Below, one piece after another: positions 41,136 to 48,854 of a DNA stretch of 64,000 bases. This stretch comes from a virus. The translations under genes and the position numbers were made by a program. How positions within the stretch are numbered: position 1 is the first letter of the stretch; the number at the start of each line of letters is the position of its first letter. Location of the stretch: positions 1 through 64,000 of the IMG/VR virus record IMGVR_UViG_3300036390_000001; one strand, written 5' to 3'. Below the pieces are notes generated by a model. That model did no database searches and had not been told where the DNA came from. It saw only the letters and a program-made list of their open reading frames with translations.

Positions 41136-41380
41136 GCGGCTAATGCTCCTTCAATTTCTAGCTGCTTTTCCGTTGATTCAAGAGTTTTTATTCTTTCGCT
41201 TAATTCTAATTTTGCAAGCCTTTCTTGCTTGTGTTTTTTAATAGCTTCATCAATCGCTATTATGCAAAAAGCTGTAACGCTTAAACCTGTCTCTTTGCAG
41301 GCCTTAAGCAACTCGCCTCCCAGTTCTAGCGGCACATTTATGCTTGTTCTGTACAAGTGTTCTTTACTACTAAGCTTCAT
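41132..41380 (-). CDS. RHH-like regulator with coiled coil
   Basis: An 82-residue protein with YRTSINVPLELGGELLKACK and TGLSVTAFCIIAIDEAIKKH, the strand-helix-helix pattern of ribbon-helix-helix proteins, then a Lys/Glu coiled coil. It is divergent from an XRE-type gene across a 178-nt region containing an 8-bp inverted repeat. A genetic-switch role is plausible. Confidence 0.65.
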   Translation of the reverse strand: MKLSSKEHLYRTSINVPLELGGELLKACKETGLSVTAFCIIAIDEAIKKHKQERLAKLELSERIKTLESTEKQLEIEGALAA

Positions 41381-41474
41381 GGCGTTTATTAAATACGTTT
41401 TTACTAAGCCGCAAGCAGCGTCAACACGACATAGCTTGAGTATGTTGTGGTGTTTTAGTTACTGTGGCTACTAT

Positions 41475-41502
41475 ACTATATCAGCAAATCAACAGATATA
41501 GT
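41475..41502. promoter_or_regulatory. Operator-like inverted repeat
   Basis: ACTATATC-N12-GATATAGT in the divergent region between the RHH-like and XRE-like genes. The arm spacing, two helical turns centre to centre, fits a dimeric repressor. Confidence 0.55.
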
Positions 41503-41557
41503 CACACCCATTTGAAAAATTTTTCACAACCGTGAATAATGTATGTTTAAAAATTAA

Positions 41558-41917
41558 GTGAGTACGGTACGGGAAATGGATAAAGATGCCAAGGCGCGCT
41601 TTGTAGAAAAGCTTATGCAAGCGCAAGCGGAACGCTCGCAGCGACGATTCGCTAAAGACTTGGAAGTTCAGCTTGGCACGTTGCAAAATTGGTTACGTGG
41701 CGACAGCTATCCAACTCCTGAGAATTTTAAGAAAATTGCCGCAGCTGCTGGGATGTCCCAGCTTGAATTATTTGCTTACATCTTCGACGAAGACACTAGC
41801 AACTTACCTCCGGCGCCAATTCAAGCAGAGCAGGCGCTTTCTTATTTGGCGCCTCTCTCAAAAAAAGAAAAAGTACGGCTGATAAAGCTATTGTTGGATG
41901 ATGTAGCTGACGATTGA
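41558..41917 (+). CDS. XRE-type repressor
   Basis: A 119-residue protein starting at GTG 41558 or ATG 41576. Residues about 25-60 form the HTH: QRRFAKDLEVQLGTLQNWLR followed by GDSYPTPENFKKIAAAAGMS. The C-terminal region (LSYLAPLSKKEKVRLIKLLL) is helical and could dimerise. Repressors of this type control phage early promoters. Confidence 0.72.
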   Translation: MSTVREMDKDAKARFVEKLMQAQAERSQRRFAKDLEVQLGTLQNWLRGDSYPTPENFKKIAAAAGMSQLELFAYIFDEDTSNLPPAPIQAEQALSYLAPLSKKEKVRLIKLLLDDVADD

Positions 41918-42011
41918 CATAGACAGAACTTTTTAGGTTTATCAGCCCACGGCGCAATCGAAGCGTATGTGTGGCTGAATTAGATGCACGCTACTCATCA
42001 AACCTTAGCTT

Positions 42012-42251
42012 CTAAGACGCATTTTCTTTTTCTTGCGCTTGCGCTTCCATTTCCTCTGCTTTTTTTTGCGCTTTAATTTCAGCCTGAACCAATAAAGCAT
42101 ACCGTACAGAAGCTTCTAAAGCCTTAACAAGTTCGTCTTTGGCTTCAGATTGTAGATTCATGCTTGTCGCTATATCGGCAAGACGGTCAAGCACTTCGCT
42201 GAGTAAGTGTTGGTCAATATGAAATTGTAGCTCTTGTCTAAGTGTTCTCAT
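42012..42251 (-). CDS. Hypothetical helical protein
   Basis: A 79-residue helical protein; ATG 42251 is chosen over an earlier frame start. It reads LRQELQFHIDQHLLSEVLDR and a C-terminal Lys/Glu/Ala coiled coil (EIKAQKKAEEMEAQAQEK). No family recognised. Confidence 0.5.
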   Translation of the reverse strand: MRTLRQELQFHIDQHLLSEVLDRLADIATSMNLQSEAKDELVKALEASVRYALLVQAEIKAQKKAEEMEAQAQEKENAS

Positions 42252-42589
42252 CTTTAAGTGTGTGCAAGTAAAAATCATTTTTGCCTTTACTTAAAAATAG
42301 CGAAATCCCTAAAGGGAGCATTTTTAGCGGCTTTGATTTATTTTTCTATAGTTTTCGTGATGCACTTCTCGTAATCATTATCAATGTCAATGGCGCCAAA
42401 GTATTGCATAATGCGCCTAATTCAAAAGAATTTCTCGGTATTTCCCCGCAGGCGCCTTATCGACTAGTTTGTTAAAATCTGCTGACAAAGACAACAGACA
42501 CAGTTGTAAAAGGGTTTTAAGTCAAGCCTCCGGCGCCGGAGGTTTTTTGCTGCTTAAATTAAGTTGCGCTTTCTTTCGGGTTTAGGTTG
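42252..42589. other. Intergenic region with perfect GGCGCC terminator
   Basis: No gene recognised. CCTCCGGCGCCGGAGG (42527-42542) followed by TTTTTT is a strong terminator read on the plus strand. Because no plus-strand gene precedes it, it may end a small RNA or an extended transcript of the XRE gene. Confidence 0.6.
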
Positions 42590-43129
42590 TCAGTCTATTT
42601 CTAGTCCATATTTTCGGCGCCACTCTTCAGCCCAAAGGAAGTCAATGCCAATTTCGTTAGCACAATCTTTATCTTCGGGGCGGTCGCCAACCATTAGCCT
42701 TCCTGTTACTTCGCGTTCCCCATCTTCTATAAATAGTTTTGCAAGCTCAAGCATCCCGGAATGAGGCTTGCGGTATAGCCCTATTAACTGGGGTTCTCTT
42801 GTTCCTATCTCGTGGAATTCGCTTCTAGTAACGTGCCAGCACTCTTCTCCCGCAAAGTCCGGGCAAAAGTAAATTTCTTGCAATTCAGGAAACAAGCTGA
42901 GTGTATAAAGCATTTCTTGAGACGCCGATGCAAGAGTCTTGTATCCGCTTTTGATGCCTGCTTGATTTGATATTCCTACACAATGAGCGCCGTTATCGGC
43001 AAAGTGTTTTAGCGCTTTGTCTGCACCTTGGATTATCTTGACATCGTGCGGATGCTTCTTAAACGTGGCGCCGCTTATAGTTTCAGTTAGCGTGCCATCA
43101 ATATCAACAAACAAAATTCTGCCTTCCAA
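42590..43129 (-). CDS. HAD-family phosphatase
   Basis: A 179-residue HAD hydrolase. The motifs are in order: I, FVDIDGTLTE (Asp9/Asp11); II, CVGISNQAGI (Ser/Asn); III, YRKPHSGML (Lys); IV, MVGDRPEDKDCA (Asp pair). It is close to the HAD-IIIA group including polynucleotide 3'-phosphatase and histidinol-phosphatase-like enzymes. A DNA or RNA end repair function (3'-phosphate removal) fits a phage, but the substrate cannot be told from sequence. Confidence 0.8.
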   Translation of the reverse strand: MEGRILFVDIDGTLTETISGATFKKHPHDVKIIQGADKALKHFADNGAHCVGISNQAGIKSGYKTLASASQEMLYTLSLFPELQEIYFCPDFAGEECWHVTRSEFHEIGTREPQLIGLYRKPHSGMLELAKLFIEDGEREVTGRLMVGDRPEDKDCANEIGIDFLWAEEWRRKYGLEID

Positions 43130-43143
43130 ATTTAACTTCTCCT

Positions 43144-43332
43144 TTAAGGATAAAATTTATTGTTTTTAATAAGGCGCCATGCATCGCCAATTGTTGAGCC
43201 GTACTGACATGTGTACCTGCCGCGCGAAACAATTTCAATGCTGTATCTATTGCCTCGATGCCAAAAGAAATTGCTTGGTTCAAGGCTTTTCGCGCGAAGA
43301 AAGTAATCGCCAAATCTCTTGTATTGCATCAA
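43144..43332 (-). CDS. Hypothetical small basic protein
   Basis: A 62-residue basic, aromatic-rich protein (KRFGDYFLRAKSLEPSNFFW, YTCQYGSTIGDAWRLIKNNK). It is preferred over a longer overlapping frame (43104-43313) because of its composition and lack of overlap with the HAD gene. A function is not recognised. Confidence 0.4.
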   Translation of the reverse strand: MMQYKRFGDYFLRAKSLEPSNFFWHRGNRYSIEIVSRGRYTCQYGSTIGDAWRLIKNNKFYP

Positions 43333-43463
43333 AAACCTTAATTGTCCGATACTTTTGTAGTTTCATCCTGCTTGATTAAAAATTTACATTAAGTTCAGGA
43401 CTTACACCTATAACTATCTTTAAAAATTTGGGATTCATAAATATAGTTACTTGAAACGTATTT

Positions 43464-43850
43464 ATGAAACTTAATTTATCAATCAAGGGTTTAATTGCTG
43501 TTGTTTTACTTGCTGCTTCCCATGCGCCTGTTATGGCGCAATCCCGCTCGCATTTAGTAAACCTTGGCGCCGATAGTCAAGGTAACAATTACTATCTTGA
43601 CGCGAGGACTGTTCGTTCTTACCAACGGTTTGAGATTCGCAAACTACAAAATCAAACTATGGTGCAACTAACGATGAGCGCTAATTGTCGAGAGCGAAGG
43701 ATTTGGGTTACAAAGGTTGAGCGCTTCTCCATGAATGGTCAAAGACTCGCTCAAGCTACCGACCTCATGGAAGAAATGCCATACGAAGAAGGCGCGCCTG
43801 CCACTAATGCATTGAGATACTACTGCGCTGGTGTAGGTGTTCGTTGGTAA
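43464..43850 (+). CDS. Secreted protein
   Basis: A 128-residue protein with an N-terminal signal peptide (about 1-25; LIAVVLLAASHAPVMAQ, Ala-x-Ala cleavage). The mature part reads LVNLGADSQGNNYYLDARTV, MVQLTMSANCRERRIWVTKV and YYCAGVGVRW. This matches the surface-adhesin/CNP1-like small secreted proteins found in cyanobacteria, with two cysteines probably paired. It may be a lysogenic conversion gene acting in the periplasm. Confidence 0.65.
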   Translation: MKLNLSIKGLIAVVLLAASHAPVMAQSRSHLVNLGADSQGNNYYLDARTVRSYQRFEIRKLQNQTMVQLTMSANCRERRIWVTKVERFSMNGQRLAQATDLMEEMPYEEGAPATNALRYYCAGVGVRW

Positions 43851-43875
43851 TATTTTGTTTTCAAGGTTCAGTGCG

Positions 43876-43909
43876 GGCGCCTTGATTAAGAGGCGCCTGT
43901 TGTTTAAGC
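43876..43909. terminator. Bidirectional GGCGCC hairpin terminator
   Basis: GGCGCCT (43876) pairs with AGGCGCC (43890 region) then TGTTGTTT. It lies between the convergent secreted-protein gene and the next minus-strand gene. Confidence 0.55.
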
Positions 43910-44209
43910 GATTCCTTTGGCAAAAGTTGTGCGATACCAATTGTGGAATCCCGTTACTGCTTCGTCGCAAGAAGTCCATTGCTTAAGCATTGAACCCGAA
44001 CCAGCGTAAGACTCGTAATAATGGTAGAAAAACTCGCCGTTCAGCTTAACGATTAGCCCTATGTATACTTCGGGTTCTTCGTCAAAACTTAAATCCGCGC
44101 GGTACTCTATGTCGTACTCATTTACGGGCTGCTTTTTCACCTCAGAAAGTGAGAATTCGCTGTCTTTAAACAGTAATAAAGTCTCTAGTAGCTTCACTGG
44201 ATAAGCCAT
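43904..44209 (-). CDS. Hypothetical protein
   Basis: A 101-residue acidic alpha/beta protein: AYPVKLLETLLLFKDSEFSL, SFDEEPEVYIGLIVKLNGEF and GFHNWYRTTFAKG. No recognised family. Its mRNA start is near GGAGAAAACC. It is separate from the neighbouring GIY-YIG gene. Confidence 0.55.
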   Translation of the reverse strand: MAYPVKLLETLLLFKDSEFSLSEVKKQPVNEYDIEYRADLSFDEEPEVYIGLIVKLNGEFFYHYYESYAGSGSMLKQWTSCDEAVTGFHNWYRTTFAKGIA

Positions 44210-44329
44210 TGGTTTTCTCCGCGCATGTGTTACTTTTTAGATATCTCATTAATTTCTCTAGACTCAGTTGCAGGCGCCAGTAATTCATTGTGTTGGCCGC
44301 TTGTTGTTTTGGTTCGTGGCAAGTGGCGC

Positions 44330-44932
44330 CTAGTATCTTTTGTTGAGAGATGGCTTAAGCTCATGAATCAGATGTAGTTCTGTGTCTCGCATTGCTTGCT
44401 CTGTTCCTTCCAAAGGGAAAAGGAGGCAATAAAGGAGAAGCTCAACTCCGCTCTTTGTAAAAATTTCTAGTTCTTTGACATGGTGAGTGGTTATTCTTAA
44501 ATGTATGTTCAAACTTGAACCTACATAAGCAATCCTTTTTGAGTTTTTGTTGTTGATAGCTACAATATAGACTCCAGGAGAGTCAGGAATTTTGCTTATG
44601 TCCTGGGGGATTCGGAATGGAGAACAGGAGTTAATAATTGATTGCAAAATGGGATTCTCTTGTCGAGGGACTATCTCCAACCCATCAAAGTTATGTTCTT
44701 TGTTTATGGCAAAGTTGACGATATTGTATCTGCTCGGCGTTTTGGCTTTTAAAGCCCTCCCTAGAATTTCATTGAATCTATCAACGTCGTACTCGTATAG
44801 CCAGCGTATGCAAGTCATGCAGCTTTTTTGGTGGATGATAGCGTGTCCCGTGACACCATCGGTGCAAAGGTGTTTAAGGCGCTCGCAATTTGATATTTTC
44901 TTGCCTATTGCTTCAACAAATTCCATGTACAC
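44330..44932 (-). CDS. GIY-YIG nuclease with Cys/His N-terminal region
   Basis: A 200-residue protein. The second half has the GIY-YIG core: SPGVYIVAINNKNSKRIAYV, GSSLNIHLRITTHHVKEL and a terminal ELHLIHELKPSLN, with the catalytic Tyr, Arg and Glu in usual places. The N-terminal part (CERLKHLC, HQKSCMTCIRWLY) may bind zinc and DNA. Like the other two GIY-YIG genes it lacks GGCGCC sites. It is probably a homing-type or phage-associated nuclease. Confidence 0.75.
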   Translation of the reverse strand: MYMEFVEAIGKKISNCERLKHLCTDGVTGHAIIHQKSCMTCIRWLYEYDVDRFNEILGRALKAKTPSRYNIVNFAINKEHNFDGLEIVPRQENPILQSIINSCSPFRIPQDISKIPDSPGVYIVAINNKNSKRIAYVGSSLNIHLRITTHHVKELEIFTKSGVELLLYCLLFPLEGTEQAMRDTELHLIHELKPSLNKRY

Positions 44933-44956
44933 TTACTAGTAAAGAGTCGGATATAG

Positions 44957-44993
44957 CAGGCGCCAACATCGTAAGTGTTGGCGCTTGTTGTTT
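44957..44993. terminator. GGCGCC hairpin terminator
   Basis: GGCGCCAACA/TGTTGGCGC with a 7-nt loop followed by TTGTTGTTT, in the gap before the next minus gene. The plus-strand reading suggests termination of a plus-strand transcript. Confidence 0.65.
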
Positions 44994-45068
44994 AATTAGC
45001 CCGAAGGCTTAAGTATTACGGTACCATATTCTATCCAAAATGGAATACTTTTTACCCCTAAAATCAAA

Positions 45069-45106
45069 ACCCACCCGGACTACTTGAGTCGGGTGGGTCT
45101 TCTTTG
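45069..45106. terminator. Intrinsic terminator
   Basis: Nine-base-pair stem ACCCACCCG/CGGGTGGGT with a 12-nt loop, then CTTCTTT; AAAA on the opposite flank makes it potentially bidirectional. It would end the minus-strand RHH gene. Confidence 0.8.
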
Positions 45107-45146
45107 GCTATTTGCTGTATTTGTTTCAGCTTGCGCCTCAGCGTAT

Positions 45147-45419
45147 TTATATAGTGGCTGAGGCGACTAGCTCCCCCTTGCGCGCTTCCTCTATTTGCTC
45201 AAGCCTTCTCTTTATTAACTGCAATTCCGTCTCTAACCTCTCTACTCGACTTACTTCATCAGCATTGACAACAATTTCACCACTGAGGAACTTTTCAGCA
45301 AGAGCTGTTAGCACTTTTGCCTCATTCAGCCCTATTTCTTTTGCCTTCTCAGCAAACCTATCCTTGAAAGATTGAGTGACGCGCGTACTGATTCTGACAT
45401 CTTTTACTGCTTTTTCCAT
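45147..45419 (-). CDS. RHH regulator with coiled coil
   Basis: A 90-residue protein from ATG 45419. KDVRISTRVTQSFKDRFAEK followed by AKEIGLNEAKVLTALAEKFL is a ribbon-helix-helix domain, then a Glu/Arg coiled coil (VERLETELQLIKRRLEQI) that could make tetramers. It is divergent from the SAP-like gene and is the natural candidate to bind the GTATCCCAAA/TTTGGGATAC operator between them. Confidence 0.75.
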   Translation of the reverse strand: MEKAVKDVRISTRVTQSFKDRFAEKAKEIGLNEAKVLTALAEKFLSGEIVVNADEVSRVERLETELQLIKRRLEQIEEARKGELVASATI

Positions 45420-45489
45420 TTTGGCTCCCATTTATAAATTTCTTTGGATAAGCAAAGTCTAGCACTCTCACCCTGTAAAGGTAAATGAC

Positions 45490-45531
45490 GTATCCCAAAT
45501 TATTGACATTTTGGGATACTTGGGATACATT
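45490..45531 (+). promoter_or_regulatory. Promoter overlapped by GTATCCCAA operators
   Basis: TTGACA (45503-45508), 17-nt spacer and TACATT (45526-45531) point to the 45622 gene. GTATCCCAAA (45490-45499), TTTGGGATAC (45510-45519) and TTGGGATAC (45520-45528) surround and overlap it: an inverted pair plus a third direct copy. This is a typical repressor-controlled promoter. Confidence 0.75.
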
Positions 45532-45621
45532 TAATTCATAGGCGCCACCAACAACCGCCCAAAGAAAAACCCCTCGGCGCCAACCGAGGGAAACAATAAA
45601 CTTCAACCAGGATTTTAACAA

Positions 45622-46521
45622 ATGCAAACCTATACTCAAGCGCAACTTGAAACAAAAACTCTTAAAGAACTTAAACGGCTAGCGCAAACACTCGGCGCCG
45701 AACCAACCAAAGACGCGCGCTTAAAGCAAAGTTGGGTTACAGCAATACTAGGCGCCATGCCTCAAAAGGTTGAGGAACTACCTTCGGATACGAAGGTAGA
45801 AGCTGAAGCTAAAACTTGCGCGGATTGCCCACTGTTTCAAGCTTTCAATGACGGCAGCGGTCGCGGTTTATGTTGCGGCGCCGACCGAGTAGCGCGCGCT
45901 CATCATCAGCAGACCCAAGATTGTCTTCACTTAATTGAAGCGCACGAGGAACAACCTTCGGATACGAAGGAAGAAGAATATGTCTTGCTACCAGCAGGCG
46001 CCACTCAAATGATGACCGCTTACCACGTAAAACATCAAGGCTTGATTGTCGGCATGATATTTAACGTGCATCGAAATAATTCTTGGCAGTGTGGTGATGG
46101 ACAAAATTATAGGTATCCAGCAGAAGCTAGAGAGGCGCTTGTAAAACTAACCGAGGCGCCGCTTTTAAAGACTCACCCACATAAATACCAGTCACCAGAT
46201 GGCGCGCTAGAAGTAACTCAGATGAGCGAGATTGGTAAACATAAGTTATGGGTGAATAACAAAGATAAATTTTATTACAGCACTTACCGCGACGCCGAAA
46301 AATCTAATCATCCAGTAGCAGTGCGCTGTGATGATGTGAAGGTGGGAGATAAGATATATATTGCTGGTTACTCGCGTATAGTATCGGACATTCTTCAAGT
46401 TCCACACTTAGGAATAAACTGGACGAAGTTTGTGTGCGCTGACGGAATTGAAATAAAGGCGCCGTGGTATTGCCCGGTTCAAATAAGCGCTTTCCCTTCG
46501 CTTGAACTGGAGGCTGCATAA
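45622..46521 (+). CDS. SAP-like protein with Cys cluster and two in-frame palindromes
   Basis: A 299-residue protein. Residues 1-45 (YTQAQLETKTLKELKRLAQT) have the SAP/Rho-N-like helix-loop-helix for nucleic acid binding. A CADCPLFQAF...CCGADRVARA...CLHL Cys/His cluster follows (about 70-105) and may hold zinc or iron-sulfur. Two dispersed palindromes flank this cluster and are read as PSDTKVEAE and PSDTKEEE, so they act as linkers. The C-terminal half is beta-rich with KVGDKIYIAGYSRIV. Function unknown; expression is controlled by the RHH-type operator. Confidence 0.6.
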   Translation: MQTYTQAQLETKTLKELKRLAQTLGAEPTKDARLKQSWVTAILGAMPQKVEELPSDTKVEAEAKTCADCPLFQAFNDGSGRGLCCGADRVARAHHQQTQDCLHLIEAHEEQPSDTKEEEYVLLPAGATQMMTAYHVKHQGLIVGMIFNVHRNNSWQCGDGQNYRYPAEAREALVKLTEAPLLKTHPHKYQSPDGALEVTQMSEIGKHKLWVNNKDKFYYSTYRDAEKSNHPVAVRCDDVKVGDKIYIAGYSRIVSDILQVPHLGINWTKFVCADGIEIKAPWYCPVQISAFPSLELEAA

Positions 46522-46522
46522 A

Positions 46523-46738
46523 ATGCGTATCTTCTTAATCACTGCGCTTTTAGTTTTTCATTTACCAGCAGAGGCAATCACTTTCAAGCCACCTGCGGAA
46601 CCCTCGCCCAAAGATAGCGCTAGTGGCGCCAGTCGATGGGTTGATTCTCCAAGTTTTGAACCGCCCCCAGATAACCCGCGACCTCACTGTAAAAACTTGG
46701 GGTGCAGAAGGGGAGGCGCCGCATCTAGAGGCGCTTGA
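46523..46738 (+). CDS. Small secreted Pro-rich protein
   Basis: A 71-residue protein from ATG 46523 with a short signal peptide (MRIFLITALLVFHLPAEA) and a Pro/Ser/Arg-rich remainder. There are two cysteines near the end. No family recognised; the C-terminus runs into a repeat-rich sequence. Confidence 0.45.
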   Translation: MRIFLITALLVFHLPAEAITFKPPAEPSPKDSASGASRWVDSPSFEPPPDNPRPHCKNLGCRRGGAASRGA

Positions 46739-46825
46739 AGACAGGAGGACAGGAAGACAAGGCAGAAAAATCCCCCTTGTCCACGAATCCTCCTGTCCAC
46801 CTTGTCTCTCCCAAGGAGGCGCTTA
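46735..46825. repeat. GGACAAGG-type repeat
   Basis: Purine-rich units (GACAGGAGGACAGGAAGACA) followed by their inverted counterparts (CTCCTGTCCACCTTGTCTC). A related block lies in the tail-tip gene at about 29113-29205, there read within coding sequence. Such repeats are frequent in Nostoc-type genomes. Confidence 0.65.
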
Positions 46826-46865
46826 ATCAAACTACCGCGCTCGTTTAATGCGGGCGCCTAACAAA

Positions 46866-47066
46866 ATGAAACCAAAACAAGCAAACAAAATCATAAGACA
46901 GTGCATCGAGAAATTAACAAAAGTTCAAGACGGAATAGAAGTTAATTTTCCTGAAGAGTTGGCGCCGAGAACTACTGACGAAAAGTTCTTTAGTCAGCTT
47001 GCAGAAGCCCTTGGTCAACTTGAAAACTGTGAATATGACTTAGACCAACTTGAGGAGGCGCCTTAA
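46866..47066 (+). CDS. Hypothetical protein upstream of ERF
   Basis: A 66-residue helical acidic protein (ATG 46866 or 46848). It reads KPKQANKIIRQCIEKLTKVQ and DEKFFSQLAEALGQLENCEY. Its stop abuts the ERF start. It could be a recombination accessory factor but is not recognised. Confidence 0.5.
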   Translation: MKPKQANKIIRQCIEKLTKVQDGIEVNFPEELAPRTTDEKFFSQLAEALGQLENCEYDLDQLEEAP

Positions 47067-47915
47067 ATGACACCACATCTTAACGCCGCGCTTGCAAAAG
47101 CCAAGCTAGAATTTCCTCAGATATTAGCTAACCGTAGAGTTAAAATACCGACTAAATCAGGTCGAGAAATTTCTTTTACCTATGCTGAATTGGAAGAAAT
47201 AGCAGAAGCAGTAACGCCAGTATTAAGCGCGAATGATTTGTCTTTGTCTTCTCAAATGCGCTATTTAGAGAATGGCAAATTTGTCCTCGCTACTGCGCTT
47301 CGTCATGGGTCGGGAGAGTTTATAGAATCCTTCTTTCCATTGCCTGAATCGGTTGGCGACGCCAAGGAACTAGGGATTCAAATCAGTTATGGGCGCCGTT
47401 ACAACGCATTATGCTTACTAGAGATTAGTGTGGTTGAGCCAAGTAATGAGCAGCAATGGCAAGAAAAGAAGCGCAAGATAGCTGGTGAACTTAGACAGGA
47501 AGTTGAGCAGGCGCCGCAGTTATCCGCGAAGCCCAAGAGAGAAAATGGAGGATTGCTTGAGGCTGTTTCAGGAGTGGCGCCTGTTACCCCAAAGCCCTCG
47601 ACTAAGCAAAATGACCGTGTTAGGGCTGTTTGTGTTCAGATAAACTACCCTATGGAACTCGCGCGCGAGTGGTTGGCTAAATTTAGTCTAAAATCATTTG
47701 ACCAGTTACCGTTGCAGGCTGTTGACGACTATATCAAAAACATATGCGCTGCTTGGGCAAGTCAAAACGGCATGAACGAACACCATGCCAAGCGCAGTTA
47801 TGAAAAGCGCGTGGTTGGTCAACCTGACGAAATCAAGGCAATTGCTAGCTGGATGGAGTACGTAAGCTCTATTAATCTGGATGAGAAAGACTTAGTGGAG
47901 GCGCCTGCATCATGA
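47067..47915 (+). CDS. erf: ERF-family single-strand annealing recombinase
   Basis: A 282-residue protein. The ERF core (about 1-135) is clear: LNAALAKAKLEFPQILANRR, FTYAELEEIAEAVTPVLSAN, LRHGSGEFIESFFPLPE and QISYGRRYNALCLLEISVV. ERF proteins form rings on single-stranded DNA and anneal it during phage recombination and circularisation. A linker leads to a C-terminal DNA-binding helical domain (about 185-275). The next gene overlaps by 4 nt. Confidence 0.88.
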   Translation: MTPHLNAALAKAKLEFPQILANRRVKIPTKSGREISFTYAELEEIAEAVTPVLSANDLSLSSQMRYLENGKFVLATALRHGSGEFIESFFPLPESVGDAKELGIQISYGRRYNALCLLEISVVEPSNEQQWQEKKRKIAGELRQEVEQAPQLSAKPKRENGGLLEAVSGVAPVTPKPSTKQNDRVRAVCVQINYPMELAREWLAKFSLKSFDQLPLQAVDDYIKNICAAWASQNGMNEHHAKRSYEKRVVGQPDEIKAIASWMEYVSSINLDEKDLVEAPAS

Positions 47916-48385
47916 AAATCATCACTCTTCATCAGCCTTGGGCGCATCTCATCGCCATAGGTTACAAACACTACGAAACGCGCTCTTGGCACACCAAATA
48001 TAGAGGTGCCTTGGCTATCCACTCAGCCAAGCGCCCGGTTTCACTTGAAGAGCTAGCGCGTATTTCTAATGAGAGCGCTGGAACTTTAGATTTAAATTTT
48101 CTGACAGCGCTTAACTACGAATACGGAAAGATTGTCGTCGTTGCCGAGTTGACTGATTGTCTTGCAATGGTTGATAAGCATCATCCTGGGCGCCTTGACT
48201 CAACGATTAAAGTCTCCTCTGTTTCAGCGCTAGAAAAAGCCTGTGGAGATTGGCGCGCTGGGCGTTATGCTTGGGAGCTAAAGGATATCAAGAAGCTTGA
48301 TGCGCCGATTCCTTATAAAGGGCGCCAGGGCTTGATGAATGTTGATGGCGCCACTGCTGCATTGCTGTCAAAGTCTTGCGGGTGA
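47912..48385 (+). CDS. ASCH-domain protein
   Basis: A 157-residue protein with an ASCH/PUA-like fold: MKIITLHQPWAHLIAIGYKH, YETRSWHTKYRGALAIHSAK, then VVVAELTDCLAMV. The HQPWA and ETRSW blocks are family signatures. ASCH proteins bind RNA or act as ribonucleases or amidohydrolases; this subgroup is common in phages. It overlaps the erf gene by 4 nt, so the two are co-translated. Confidence 0.85.
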   Translation: MKIITLHQPWAHLIAIGYKHYETRSWHTKYRGALAIHSAKRPVSLEELARISNESAGTLDLNFLTALNYEYGKIVVVAELTDCLAMVDKHHPGRLDSTIKVSSVSALEKACGDWRAGRYAWELKDIKKLDAPIPYKGRQGLMNVDGATAALLSKSCG

Positions 48386-48435
48386 AGCTTTACCCGCAGA
48401 GCTTTGACTGGAAGAAGAGTATTCCAGGCGCCTTG

Positions 48436-48459
48436 TATAATTCAAATTAAATTAAGGAG
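48436..48459 (+). promoter_or_regulatory. -10 box and ribosome site for csx3
   Basis: A perfect TATAAT (48436-48441) and ideal AAGGAG (48454-48459) precede the csx3 ATG at 48468. No convincing -35 lies 17 nt upstream. With the terminator after csx3 this makes a one-gene transcription unit. Confidence 0.5.
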
Positions 48460-48467
48460 CAACAAAG

Positions 48468-48770
48468 ATGACTACTTATAACGTAAATTTTGACGAATCG
48501 ACTTCAGTTTTAACAATAGGCTTTGGCGAACCAGCTAATAACGACCAAATTGTTAAAGATGCCGTTGCAGGAATCAAGCAAATTAAAGAACAGTTGCATG
48601 GCGCGGTTCTTAAAGTCAATGGCGCCGCATCCCTTCCCGTTGGCTTTGCTCTTTCCGCTGAATTGGCGCACGTTGTCAAAGCAATTGCGGTGTTCGACCC
48701 AAAACTAAAGCAGTATGTTGTGGCTGTAACTCATGACCCTAGTTACTCAATTGGCGCCTTGATTGACTAA
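48468..48770 (+). CDS. csx3: Csx3 ring nuclease
   Basis: A 100-residue protein of the Csx3 family, best recognised by AVLKVNGAASLPVGFALSAE, LAHVVKAIAVFDPKLKQYVV and THDPSYSIGALID. Csx3 is reported to degrade cyclic tetra-adenylate, the second messenger of type III CRISPR. His68 and Asp77 are nine residues apart, as are H60 and D69 in Archaeoglobus Csx3 (from memory). No other cas gene is in the window. In a phage it would switch off CRISPR signalling. It stands alone between a -10 box and a strong terminator. Confidence 0.85.
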   Translation: MTTYNVNFDESTSVLTIGFGEPANNDQIVKDAVAGIKQIKEQLHGAVLKVNGAASLPVGFALSAELAHVVKAIAVFDPKLKQYVVAVTHDPSYSIGALID

Positions 48771-48803
48771 GTAAAGCGCCTGTTCAGTTAGTAAAACAAA
48801 TTC

Positions 48804-48846
48804 AAAAGGGATTGAAACCGCATTAAAATACTTTCAATCCCTTTTT
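48804..48846 (+). terminator. Terminator resembling a CRISPR repeat end
   Basis: Fourteen-base-pair perfect stem AAAAGGGATTGAAA/TTTCAATCCCTTTT with a 14-nt loop and T-run. It ends the csx3 transcript. The 5' arm with following base, AGGGATTGAAAC, equals the 3' end of many cyanobacterial CRISPR repeats. Confidence 0.85.
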
Positions 48847-48854
48847 AGTGAACT

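Noticed and set aside
43104-43313. 69-codon minus-strand frame overlapping the HAD gene
   Set aside because: It overlaps the HAD gene start and a better-composed frame (43144-43332) covers the same DNA.
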